Source of the DNA: a virus
Length of the DNA stretch: 60,042 nt
IMG/VR virus record: IMGVR_UViG_3300047463_000151
Coordinates: 1-60,042 of that record
Reading direction: 5' to 3' (one strand)
Shown: positions 24,101 to 29,924 of the stretch, one piece after another
Layout of the letters: each line of letters begins with the position of its first letter
How positions within the stretch are numbered: the first letter of the stretch is position 1
Notes under the pieces: model-generated
Database searches by the model: none
Told to the model about the DNA's origin: nothing
Seen by the model: the letters and a program-made list of their open reading frames with translations, nothing else
Program-made: the position numbers and the translations under genes

Positions 24101-24560
24101 TCGGGCGATGGACGCGCAGAGCGGCCCGTCCGGTGGTTGTGCTCCCGCATCCGGTCCTACGCTTGGTAAGATGGGGAAGCACGGTATCTATGGTAAAGCC
24201 AAGGGTGAGAACATGGAGAGCGTCGCCTTTCATGGAAAGGTTGACGGAGCTTCGCGTTTCTTCATGCGCTTTGACCCCTACGACGCGCCCTTTATCTATG
24301 CGGCGAAGTCCAGTACAAAAGATAGAAGCGCAGGCTTAGAAGAACGCAATTCCCATCCTACGGTCAAGAGCCAACCCTTGATGAAATACTTATGCCGCCT
24401 TGTGACTCCGCCCGGTGGTGTCGTCCTCGACCCGTTCATGGGTTCAGGCTCAACCGGCGTTGCTGCGATTAGCGAAGGCTTCCGCTTTATCGGTATCGAG
24501 CGCGAAGCAGAGTATTTCGACATCGCGAGCAAGCGACTTGCACACGCTGCGAGGGCTTAG
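21189..24560 (+). CDS. DNA methyltransferase (beta-class, N6A/N4C) with intein and antisense insertion
   Basis: 1123 codons. The enzyme pieces are DPPY (D42-Y45, motif IV), a conserved core FMGKKWDG, VLKPGGHLLAFGGTRTYHRL and SGFPKSLDISKAID, then DPFMGSGSTG (from residue 1081, motif I). Motif IV before I means the beta class; DPPY favours N6-adenine. Two insertions interrupt it. Residues about 46-309 cover an antisense homing-endonuclease gene (21324-22115). Residues 390-705 are a LAGLIDADG intein. Host families join DPPY to FMGKKWD with a short link, so the first insertion would put about 260 foreign residues next to the catalytic site unless it is removed. Start ATG 21189; ATG 21198 is an alternative. 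Confidence 0.85.
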   Translation: MEDMPLFASVKTEARPYTLLHGDCLEVLKTLPDASVDAVVCDPPYLLADTSKSNLNCLSRILAEVQFPKDKGCNVQSGQQGDLSCPTIQSSNLSGLESRFGVDAGICVPKSAIDLQNTSVIQQEIYACTEASCDGIAHADLPLKADSNFAEDGSDFILQSAHGGDTTFCDGACSCFTEPCFGHISVLVRSIRSTHGPSALGGHRVGRGDSFVGLSDDAMCHTLPPPCVVADAGTVDTFVLRLDLRGGTGELRAAIGADAQNPIFELYPCQFPTTRTRTGLSCTVPLKTYRINQVHNEANRTFTLYLPSHVTDLLSGITRGGFMGKKWDGQETPQASYRFHRMWATEALRVLKPGGHLLAFGGTRTYHRLASAVEDAGFEIRDSVIWCYGCLSEDSEALTKRGWVKGPELRHDDEVLQWDAPSDTFSWVVPTNITLAPYSGSMMRLLNRNTDQLLTPNHRVYARVRKHSRNEYDATYTVYDAETLANRSQAWHVTLPCASTLDEGREIDPEYAYIVGWWLTDAWPHADGKACMFSQSKPETLEKLRAALAPHGPSEYVRPGRKPTHAEEHTFYLTGPLANRLRTEFPDRRLSWDVLSWSAEARRSLYQGLMDGDGSQPEIQHAHTFWTKDAERRDVFLALATTLGYRSCIGATKDCVYVNTNTATTEVQGKHRTDSLAYEGMVWCVTVPSGAFLARRAGKPFITGNSGFPKSLDISKAIDKRGGVIPWQKEFAKHLKATRPKTLSVQFINDHVSNGTKSNFWGHFIDTTSQPLLPTVEQYRKLREILPIDPSWDAHFLVSADREVVGYKTAGIANPDEGKRHTIGASQSVTVEITAPSTDAARQWEGWGTALKPAHEPIVVARKPLVGTVAANVLKHGTGGLNIDGCRVSWSSVGDLERAKINGTSYDKARARNALNKSASIGTESRGPSDTYDPAEGRWPANLMLSHSECCVRVDSDEDTDLYACVPGCPIRAMDAQSGPSGGCAPASGPTLGKMGKHGIYGKAKGENMESVAFHGKVDGASRFFMRFDPYDAPFIYAAKSSTKDRSAGLEERNSHPTVKSQPLMKYLCRLVTPPGGVVLDPFMGSGSTGVAAISEGFRFIGIEREAEYFDIASKRLAHAARA
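21324..22115 (-). CDS. VSR-like (EDxHD-type) homing endonuclease, antisense in the methyltransferase gene
   Basis: 263 residues with its own AGGAGG ribosome site eight bases before ATG 22115. The N-terminus holds two zinc-finger-like units: CPICF...CSRSC and CSNCG...CSRVC. The C-terminus has the very-short-patch-repair nuclease fold pattern: SGLENKV, CVDFLLDDGRVLEVNG, TFWHADP, LDRWAAKVALL and LVLWELDF. Such proteins are free-standing or intron-encoded homing endonucleases of phages. Only about 35 bases of non-coding sequence surround it within the inserted stretch. Transcription is opposite to all neighbours, so its expression needs a leftward promoter near 22130. Confidence 0.8.
   Translation of the reverse strand: MARKIERECPICFVMYLVDPVRLERHGAGKTCSRSCGGKLTGIQLENRILCVCSNCGAEFTRSPAQIKSKHEGIYCSRVCHYAGRRKGMTHRVVTKPYKRIAPPNPMAAQRTWAMRRANGTDKHRDVTKARLRETTTRAIAEGRIPAVSGLENKVAAILSEIGIGFQRQVGVRDPITGRFGACVDFLLDDGRVLEVNGTFWHADPRVYPETGLKPAQIRTLDRWAAKVALLSRLNITTLVLWELDFRKNPRQAVEIALAGVGK
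22356..23303 (+). mobile_element. Intein with LAGLIDADG endonuclease domain (316 aa)
   Basis: Inserted between CYG and SGFPKS of the methyltransferase. Block A starts with Cys1 (CLSEDSEALT). Block B is LLTPNHRVYAR. LAGLIDADG-like motifs are YIVGWWLTDAW and LYQGLMDGDGS. Block F is VWCVTVPSGAFLARR, and block G ends KPFITGN before Ser+1. The penultimate residue is Gly rather than the usual His; the terminal Asn and +1 Ser are intact, so splicing is plausible. Confidence 0.9.
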
Positions 24561-24627
24561 ATAGCGATTCTGACACGATGCTAGCGAGCGCCGTGGTAAC
24601 ACACGACATGTACCCTTTGGAGGGCGT

Positions 24628-25299
24628 GTGTCCCGGCGCTGCGAACTCGACTCCGACGACGTAGCCAGTCTGGACGACACGGATTTCCGAAGCGTGCCGT
24701 ACACAGAGGGCTGCGTCGTAGAAGCAGGCTCCCGATTTCGACTGCTAAACCCGTTGAAAGACGAGGATACCATGCCTGCACCGGACGAAATGGCGCACGA
24801 AGCGCCGATGCCTGAGCACCAAGATTCTGCCCCTGCTGAACCGATGGAACACGCGGCAGGTGCGGCGGAAATGCGAGAGCATATCGAAGTGCCCGCAGGG
24901 CCATCGACAGCGGACTTGTCGGGCCTGAAAGATATGGCCGGTGATAATCCGATGGTCATGGTGGCATTGGCTGGTATCGCTGTTCTCGGTGGTTCTGCTG
25001 GTTGGAAGCATTGGAACAAGCTTTCAGAGCAGAAGCACGAAGAGAAAATGAAAGTGCTGGAAATGCAGGCGAACGCTCAGGGTATGAACGGCGCTCAGCC
25101 GCCTCCGTGCCAGGCGGTAACGCTCAAGACCGAGGCCGAAATCAAGGCCCTGCAAGCACTGGTCGCCGAACAGGGCGAACGTATGGCGAAGATGGAAAAA
25201 CGTACACTGGCGCTTTCGGCTTCGGATTTTGATCCCGAAGAACTCGAAAGTTGGCGGGTAAAAGTAGATAAAAAGCTCAAATCTATTACCGCACGCTAG
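24628..25299 (+). CDS. Membrane-anchored hypothetical protein, 223 aa
   Basis: GTG 24628 follows GGAGG by four bases. An alternative ATG 24772 (MPAPDEMAHEAPMPEH) follows GAGGATACC and would give a 175-residue protein; both are credible. Acidic Pro/Ala/Glu-rich N-terminus, one hydrophobic segment NPMVMVALAGIAVLGGSAG, then a coiled coil (EAEIKALQALVAEQGERMAK). It precedes the endolysin, so a lysis role (holin- or spanin-like accessory) is possible but unproven. Confidence 0.6.
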   Translation: MSRRCELDSDDVASLDDTDFRSVPYTEGCVVEAGSRFRLLNPLKDEDTMPAPDEMAHEAPMPEHQDSAPAEPMEHAAGAAEMREHIEVPAGPSTADLSGLKDMAGDNPMVMVALAGIAVLGGSAGWKHWNKLSEQKHEEKMKVLEMQANAQGMNGAQPPPCQAVTLKTEAEIKALQALVAEQGERMAKMEKRTLALSASDFDPEELESWRVKVDKKLKSITAR

Positions 25300-25307
25300 A
25301 GGTACAC

Positions 25308-25778
25308 ATGCCTACCGCTCTTGATTTCAAACTTTCCCCTCACTTTACTTGGGGCGAAATGACCCGCACGGGTCAGTCGGCCTTGCAGGACAAGAACCGT
25401 GCTGAAGCCGAACAGTTCAAACCGGCCATCACCGCCCTCTGCCAGACCCTGATGGAACCAGTCAGAATGAAGTTTGGCCCGTTGAGAATTAACAGTTGCT
25501 TCAGGGGGCCAGCCGTTAATTCTGCAATTGGGGGGAGCAAGACCAGTCAACACATGATCGGAGAAGCCTGCGATTTCGTTCCTATGGACGACAAAATCGC
25601 GTTGATGACCATTGTTGATTGGGTCCGTAAGGAAAGCGGATTGAAGTGGGGCCAGCTTATCAACGAGCATCCCGGCAACAGCAAGTGGATTCACCTCTCG
25701 TTGGGCGCTCCGTGGCGTGCCGCGAACAACATGCAAGTGCTGGATTTCGACGGGAAATCCTACACGCCCATCAAGTAA
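25308..25778 (+). CDS. Peptidase M15-type endolysin
   Basis: 156 residues, the length of M15A L-alanyl-D-glutamate or D-Ala-D-Ala peptidases. The start SPHFTWGEMTRTGQSAL and SCFRGPAVNSAIGGSKTSQH are typical. Zinc ligands are H82 and D89 (SQHMIGEACD) and H129 (WIHLS). It cleaves cell-wall peptide cross-links at lysis. No signal peptide, so export should need a holin. AGAGG precedes ATG 25308; the next gene starts immediately after the stop. Confidence 0.88.
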   Translation: MPTALDFKLSPHFTWGEMTRTGQSALQDKNRAEAEQFKPAITALCQTLMEPVRMKFGPLRINSCFRGPAVNSAIGGSKTSQHMIGEACDFVPMDDKIALMTIVDWVRKESGLKWGQLINEHPGNSKWIHLSLGAPWRAANNMQVLDFDGKSYTPIK

Positions 25779-26834
25779 ATGCCTTGGCCTGTGCTAGACC
25801 TCTCCCCGCCGCCGACAGGTAGCGGGTGGGTTTACCAGTCTGCGCCGCAAGTCGCGCCGTGGTCCATCTACGGTGCGTCGGCGTACAGCACGAACACGCT
25901 GCGCTACAACGGCGACGTAATCGTGCCGCACTTGCTTACCTCGACCTTTGGCGTGTCTGCGCTGCGGGGTAACGCGATGCTCAGACTGGACGCACAGGCC
26001 GGTACGGCATGGCAAGGTATCAGCGGTTTATACAATCCACGCCTCACCGTAGGCTTTCAGAAGCAGGGACTTGTGGCGCGAGCATCCGTCACGGTCCCGC
26101 TAACAACCGCTGATGCTCTTTTGGGCGCGCCGGGAATGACGGCTGACCTTAGCGCCTCCTACGGTACAGAAGCCTACCGAGCGACCTACGGCGTGGTCTA
26201 TCGGGCCAATCCGTCTGAGTGGTGGCAAGCATCGGCTTATGGCGTAGCCGGTGTCCGCTATAAGGGTGTCGGCGTCGAGGTCCGATACGAACGTCAACTA
26301 AACGCGGTCGCGCATGGTGAAGCAATAGCGTCCTACAAGTGGCGCAAAGGCTGTTATACGGTGCTTCCGTTCGCGTCGGCAGGCTTTACCTTCTCGCCTG
26401 GTAGTCCGCTCTATCGAGCCGGTTTCACGCTGGAACGATCGTGTACGGATAAACAGTCGCAACCCGTCTACGTCGTTATCAAGTCACCGTCTGCGTTGGA
26501 GCAGGTCATCGAACTTCGCGGCCCTCATCGTTGGCTTAACGCAGAACCGATTTTCCAAGCGCAGCCAAGTGAAGTCTATAAGACCCCGAAAGAAAGCATT
26601 GGTGGGTTTCTCAGCGCGAATCCCAATGTCATTGTGCTAGTTCGGACAAACCTTCCGCAAGCGCAATACGACCGTGTAATCGGCGTTCTAATCGCAAAAG
26701 GACTGCCGATGAATCAAGTAGAGCGGACGGAGTTTATGCCATACGTCGCTGACGAGACGTACTATGTGGACTTCATCGTGATCAAGGGCAACAAAGAGGC
26801 TAGTCATGCGCCCGTGGATGTGGTGCCCCGATGA
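25779..26834 (+). CDS. Beta-barrel-like hypothetical protein, 351 aa
   Basis: Residues about 30-225 are a series of amphipathic strands with Gly and Tyr/Trp at turns and rims (PRLTVGFQKQGLVARASVTV, GVGVEVRYERQL, FASAGFTF), like outer-membrane or porin-type barrels. Residues 230-340 form a separate alpha-beta domain (PVYVVIKSP, VIVLVRTNLP). No signal peptide is evident at the N-terminus. It begins right after the endolysin stop. It could act in lysis or alter the host envelope; a virion protein is also possible. Confidence 0.5.
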   Translation: MPWPVLDLSPPPTGSGWVYQSAPQVAPWSIYGASAYSTNTLRYNGDVIVPHLLTSTFGVSALRGNAMLRLDAQAGTAWQGISGLYNPRLTVGFQKQGLVARASVTVPLTTADALLGAPGMTADLSASYGTEAYRATYGVVYRANPSEWWQASAYGVAGVRYKGVGVEVRYERQLNAVAHGEAIASYKWRKGCYTVLPFASAGFTFSPGSPLYRAGFTLERSCTDKQSQPVYVVIKSPSALEQVIELRGPHRWLNAEPIFQAQPSEVYKTPKESIGGFLSANPNVIVLVRTNLPQAQYDRVIGVLIAKGLPMNQVERTEFMPYVADETYYVDFIVIKGNKEASHAPVDVVPR

Positions 26835-27108
26835 AAAATGCTGGTTGAGAACAGCGAATAATCATGCCATCGTGGCTCGGATACGGCCTCCACAAGAAGA
26901 TAGAAGTAAGGCAAACGCGACGGTATACCTGCATGACCGCGCTCTCGGCATGAACGCGGGTAGCGTCCAAGAGTGCGCGGATTGGTGCGACCAGCAACTT
27001 GTAAGCATCGCTTACAGGTTGGACTTGGAGAACGACCGCATGACGCGCAAGGTGATGTACGAAGGCCTTTCGTGGGTATGGTTGCGGGTGAATAGCAATC
27101 GGCGTTAG
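26806..27108 (+). CDS. Hypothetical protein, 100 aa
   Basis: Starts MRPWMWCPDEKCWLRT after AGAGG, overlapping the previous gene by 29 bases. Two close cysteines (CPDEKC) and a second pair (CADWC) may bind metal. Unknown. Confidence 0.6.
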   Translation: MRPWMWCPDEKCWLRTANNHAIVARIRPPQEDRSKANATVYLHDRALGMNAGSVQECADWCDQQLVSIAYRLDLENDRMTRKVMYEGLSWVWLRVNSNRR

Positions 27109-27125
27109 TGTCCCGTTAGAGGTAC

Positions 27126-27449
27126 ATGATGCCCTACACCATACGAGACTTCGGCGAGCACCGCGTCGTGATGAACCCCAAGCCGTTGACGCCGCAAGCT
27201 GGTAACACGCTGCTGTCGACGGTAACCGTGGCTGGTCCTGACGAAGATGGCGACCGCCGCGTTTACTTCCCGGCCAAAATGCTTCGTCGGCTGTTGGAAA
27301 TCGCGGAATCTAGTCCCACGCAACAAGCGCGACTCGACCGTGCCGGTGTTCGTATTGAACGCTGGAAAGACGCGAACGGTGCGGCCTTTGAGGTATGGCA
27401 CCTGACGGGCGTTGACCCGCGACCCGAACGGTTCCTGGGGATGCTGTGA
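27126..27449 (+). CDS. Hypothetical protein before terminase, 107 aa
   Basis: AGAGG before a double ATG. Overlaps the terminase GTG by four bases. The position is where a terminase small subunit often lies, but no HTH is visible, so that role is only a guess. Confidence 0.55.
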   Translation: MMPYTIRDFGEHRVVMNPKPLTPQAGNTLLSTVTVAGPDEDGDRRVYFPAKMLRRLLEIAESSPTQQARLDRAGVRIERWKDANGAAFEVWHLTGVDPRPERFLGML

Positions 27450-29167
27450 TTGAAAACTATCGCGGCCTGCTCGGCTCATTGGTCAAAGACCATCCCGTGC
27501 TTGAAATCGCCGTCGTTCACCACAAGAACCTGCGTGGTGAGCCGATTTCGTTTCAAGACATGCCGTACTTGGTCGAACTCTATACCGACGCGGCGAAACT
27601 CGAGGATTGGGTCATTCGCAAGTGCGTTCAGACCGGATTTTCCGAGTGGGGTATCCAGTTCGCACTACAACGTGCCGGATGGTCGAACCGCATCGTGGCG
27701 TATGTGCTTCCAACGTACAATACCCGTGGCCGCTTCGTTCAGCAGCGTATCAATCCATTGTTGCAAGGCGTTCCGGCTTACCGAGAGCGACAGTCCAGTA
27801 GCAATAAAGCGTTCGCCCATGTGGCCGTGAATGGCGTCGGTAAGAAGAATACCGACAATCTCAGCCTCAAAAAGTTCAACGGTGGCGGTTCGATTCTGTT
27901 TCTGGGGTCCAATACGGACAGCGATTTTGTTGAGTTTTCTTGCGACTTGCTAGTGATTGACGAGTACGACGAGTGCGACGGCGGTAATCTCGCTAAGGCT
28001 CGCGACCGTTTGCGTGCATCGCCGTATGCTCAGATGCTGCGCGTTGGTAACCCAACGCTGCCCCGTGTAGGGATTTCGCGTCTTTACGACGAGTCCGATG
28101 GTCGGCGGTGGTTTCACCAGTGCCAGCGATGTGGCTATCGGCAACCGCTCGATTGGTTTCTGAACGTGGTTCAACGCGCCGACGATGGCAGTTGGATTCC
28201 TCGCGATACGCAAAGATATAAATTCCATAAGGTCGGGACTGAGAAGGTTACGCGGCTGAACGACATTCGGCCCGTTTGCGTGCGGTGTCACCAGCCTTGG
28301 GATCGCGTAGCAGACGGTTCGCTATGGGTGCCAGAACGGCCCGAATACAAGACGACCCGTGGCTATACCTGCTCGCGTATGGACGTTCTCTACGAACCGC
28401 TGGTCGGGCTTTACCGCGAATGGAACAAGGTACAGGGCGACCCCGAAGCCCTCGGCACGTTCCATTGCTCCGTGCTCGGTGTGCCGTATGAGTTTGAAGG
28501 CGCGAAGCTCTCGTCAGGCGACTTGGAACTGTGTTGTACGGGCGACCCGGTGGATTGGGCAGGTGGCGAGCAATACCGCAATATGACGGTCGTTGCCGGG
28601 GTAGACGTTGGCTCCGTGCTGCATGTGACTATCGACGTAATCACGAAGGTTACGGATGAAGGTGAGCCATACCGAAGTGCTCGTTTGGTCTGCACCTGTC
28701 GCACGTTTGAAGAAGTGGGCGACATTTTGCGCCGCTACTTCGTGTCGGTGTGCGTCATCGACTCGATGCCTGAAATCCATAAGGCGCAGGAACTCCGTGA
28801 CGAGTTCTTGGAAAGCGGGGAGTGCTCGATATGGCTCTGCCGGTTCACGAATGCGCCGCGAGCAGGTCAAGCGAAGTACGGCATGAAACTCGATTACGCA
28901 TCGCAGACGGCAAACGTAGACCGTACCGCACTGATGGACGTTGCCTACCAAGACATTCGACAAGGCCGACGCGAGTTCCCCGAAGACGCCTGGTCTGTGC
29001 TTGGATGGTCTGAGCAGATGCGGGCTCCGGTTCGCGTGCTGGACGAAGAAAAAAGCCGCATTGTTTGGGTCGAAGGCAACGCAGCGGACCACTATCGGCT
29101 GTCCGATACCTACGCTCGGCTTGCGTATGACCTCTGCCAAATCGGTGGCAGTTACGTTAGCGTGTGA
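27446..29167 (+). CDS. terL: Terminase large subunit (GpA-like)
   Basis: 573 residues. ATPase: a degenerate Walker A-like loop KCVQTGFSEWG (from K59) and Walker B LLVIDEYDE (D172-E173). A zinc-binding insert follows (CQRCGY and CVRCHQPW), as in lambda GpA-type terminases. Nuclease domain: VVAGVDVGS, VCVIDSMPE and a late DHYRLSDTYARLAYDL with acidic metal ligands. It cuts concatemers and pumps DNA through the portal. GTG start overlaps the previous stop; GGGGA upstream. Confidence 0.9.
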   Translation: MIENYRGLLGSLVKDHPVLEIAVVHHKNLRGEPISFQDMPYLVELYTDAAKLEDWVIRKCVQTGFSEWGIQFALQRAGWSNRIVAYVLPTYNTRGRFVQQRINPLLQGVPAYRERQSSSNKAFAHVAVNGVGKKNTDNLSLKKFNGGGSILFLGSNTDSDFVEFSCDLLVIDEYDECDGGNLAKARDRLRASPYAQMLRVGNPTLPRVGISRLYDESDGRRWFHQCQRCGYRQPLDWFLNVVQRADDGSWIPRDTQRYKFHKVGTEKVTRLNDIRPVCVRCHQPWDRVADGSLWVPERPEYKTTRGYTCSRMDVLYEPLVGLYREWNKVQGDPEALGTFHCSVLGVPYEFEGAKLSSGDLELCCTGDPVDWAGGEQYRNMTVVAGVDVGSVLHVTIDVITKVTDEGEPYRSARLVCTCRTFEEVGDILRRYFVSVCVIDSMPEIHKAQELRDEFLESGECSIWLCRFTNAPRAGQAKYGMKLDYASQTANVDRTALMDVAYQDIRQGRREFPEDAWSVLGWSEQMRAPVRVLDEEKSRIVWVEGNAADHYRLSDTYARLAYDLCQIGGSYVSV

Positions 29168-29208
29168 CGAAACGGCTCCGTGAGGGCGACTAAGGCGTAG
29201 GAGGTCAA

Positions 29209-29721
29209 ATGGCAGACCCGGCTGAGGCGCTACACCATGCCTATGGGCTCGTTCTGAATCTAAGCGGCCACGACCAAAGGATTCTGCTCCGAGCCGTGAT
29301 TGCGTTCCACTACGCCGCATTTGTGCCGCAAATCACGCAGCGCGTAACGAAGTGCAACGTGCGTGACCGGACGCAGGCGGTCATTGAGTGGCTAAAAACC
29401 TACGACGACGACCGCGACAATTTGGAGCCTCACGCAGCGAACTATGAATGGGTGCTGCAACAAGTGATGCGCTTGCCTCCAAACCAACAGCGCATGGTGC
29501 TTCGCAAAATAGGCGACCGCGCTTGGGAAGAATACGGCGGAAAGGTCGGTGAGAAACGAGCGTGCGATGCGTTTGCTACGCTGATGGCCTCGCTGATGAC
29601 GATGGAGGTGGAGCACCTCGCGAACTGTTCCGGCTGGCTATGTACCGGCGTCACTTACGATTCAAAAAGGAAGGCAAAAGATGAAGTCCGTGCTCGACTT
29701 GGCAAAGGAGGGATGCGGTGA
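29209..29721 (+). CDS. Hypothetical protein, 170 aa
   Basis: TAGGAGG before ATG 29209. Mostly helical (DPAEALHHAYGLVLNLSG). It sits between terminase and portal and overlaps the next gene by 41 bases. No family recognised. Confidence 0.65.
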   Translation: MADPAEALHHAYGLVLNLSGHDQRILLRAVIAFHYAAFVPQITQRVTKCNVRDRTQAVIEWLKTYDDDRDNLEPHAANYEWVLQQVMRLPPNQQRMVLRKIGDRAWEEYGGKVGEKRACDAFATLMASLMTMEVEHLANCSGWLCTGVTYDSKRKAKDEVRARLGKGGMR

Positions 29722-29899
29722 GTGTGGGGAAATTGTGCAAGATGCGGCGGCTCTTTACCCTGCCGCTATCAGCTATGCGCTCGCTGCCGACCGTACTCTT
29801 TGGACTAAGCCTCGCGTCGTGTTGCTTTGTCGCCAGTGTGCGGCAAAAAACATCGTGACGGATAAGGGCGAGGCCGAAGGTGGCTATTACTCCGAATAG
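29681..29899 (+). CDS. Small zinc-ribbon-like protein, 72 aa
   Basis: AAGGAAGG before ATG 29681. CGEC near residue 12 and CRQC near residue 50 could bind zinc. Translationally coupled to the gene before. Unknown role. Confidence 0.55.
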   Translation: MKSVLDLAKEGCGECGEIVQDAAALYPAAISYALAADRTLWTKPRVVLLCRQCAAKNIVTDKGEAEGGYYSE

Positions 29900-29924
29900 C
29901 CGCTAGTATCGGATGGGAGGCTTC

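Noticed and set aside
27126-27449. Terminase small subunit
   Set aside because: The position fits, but no HTH or other small-subunit feature is visible, so it is left as hypothetical.
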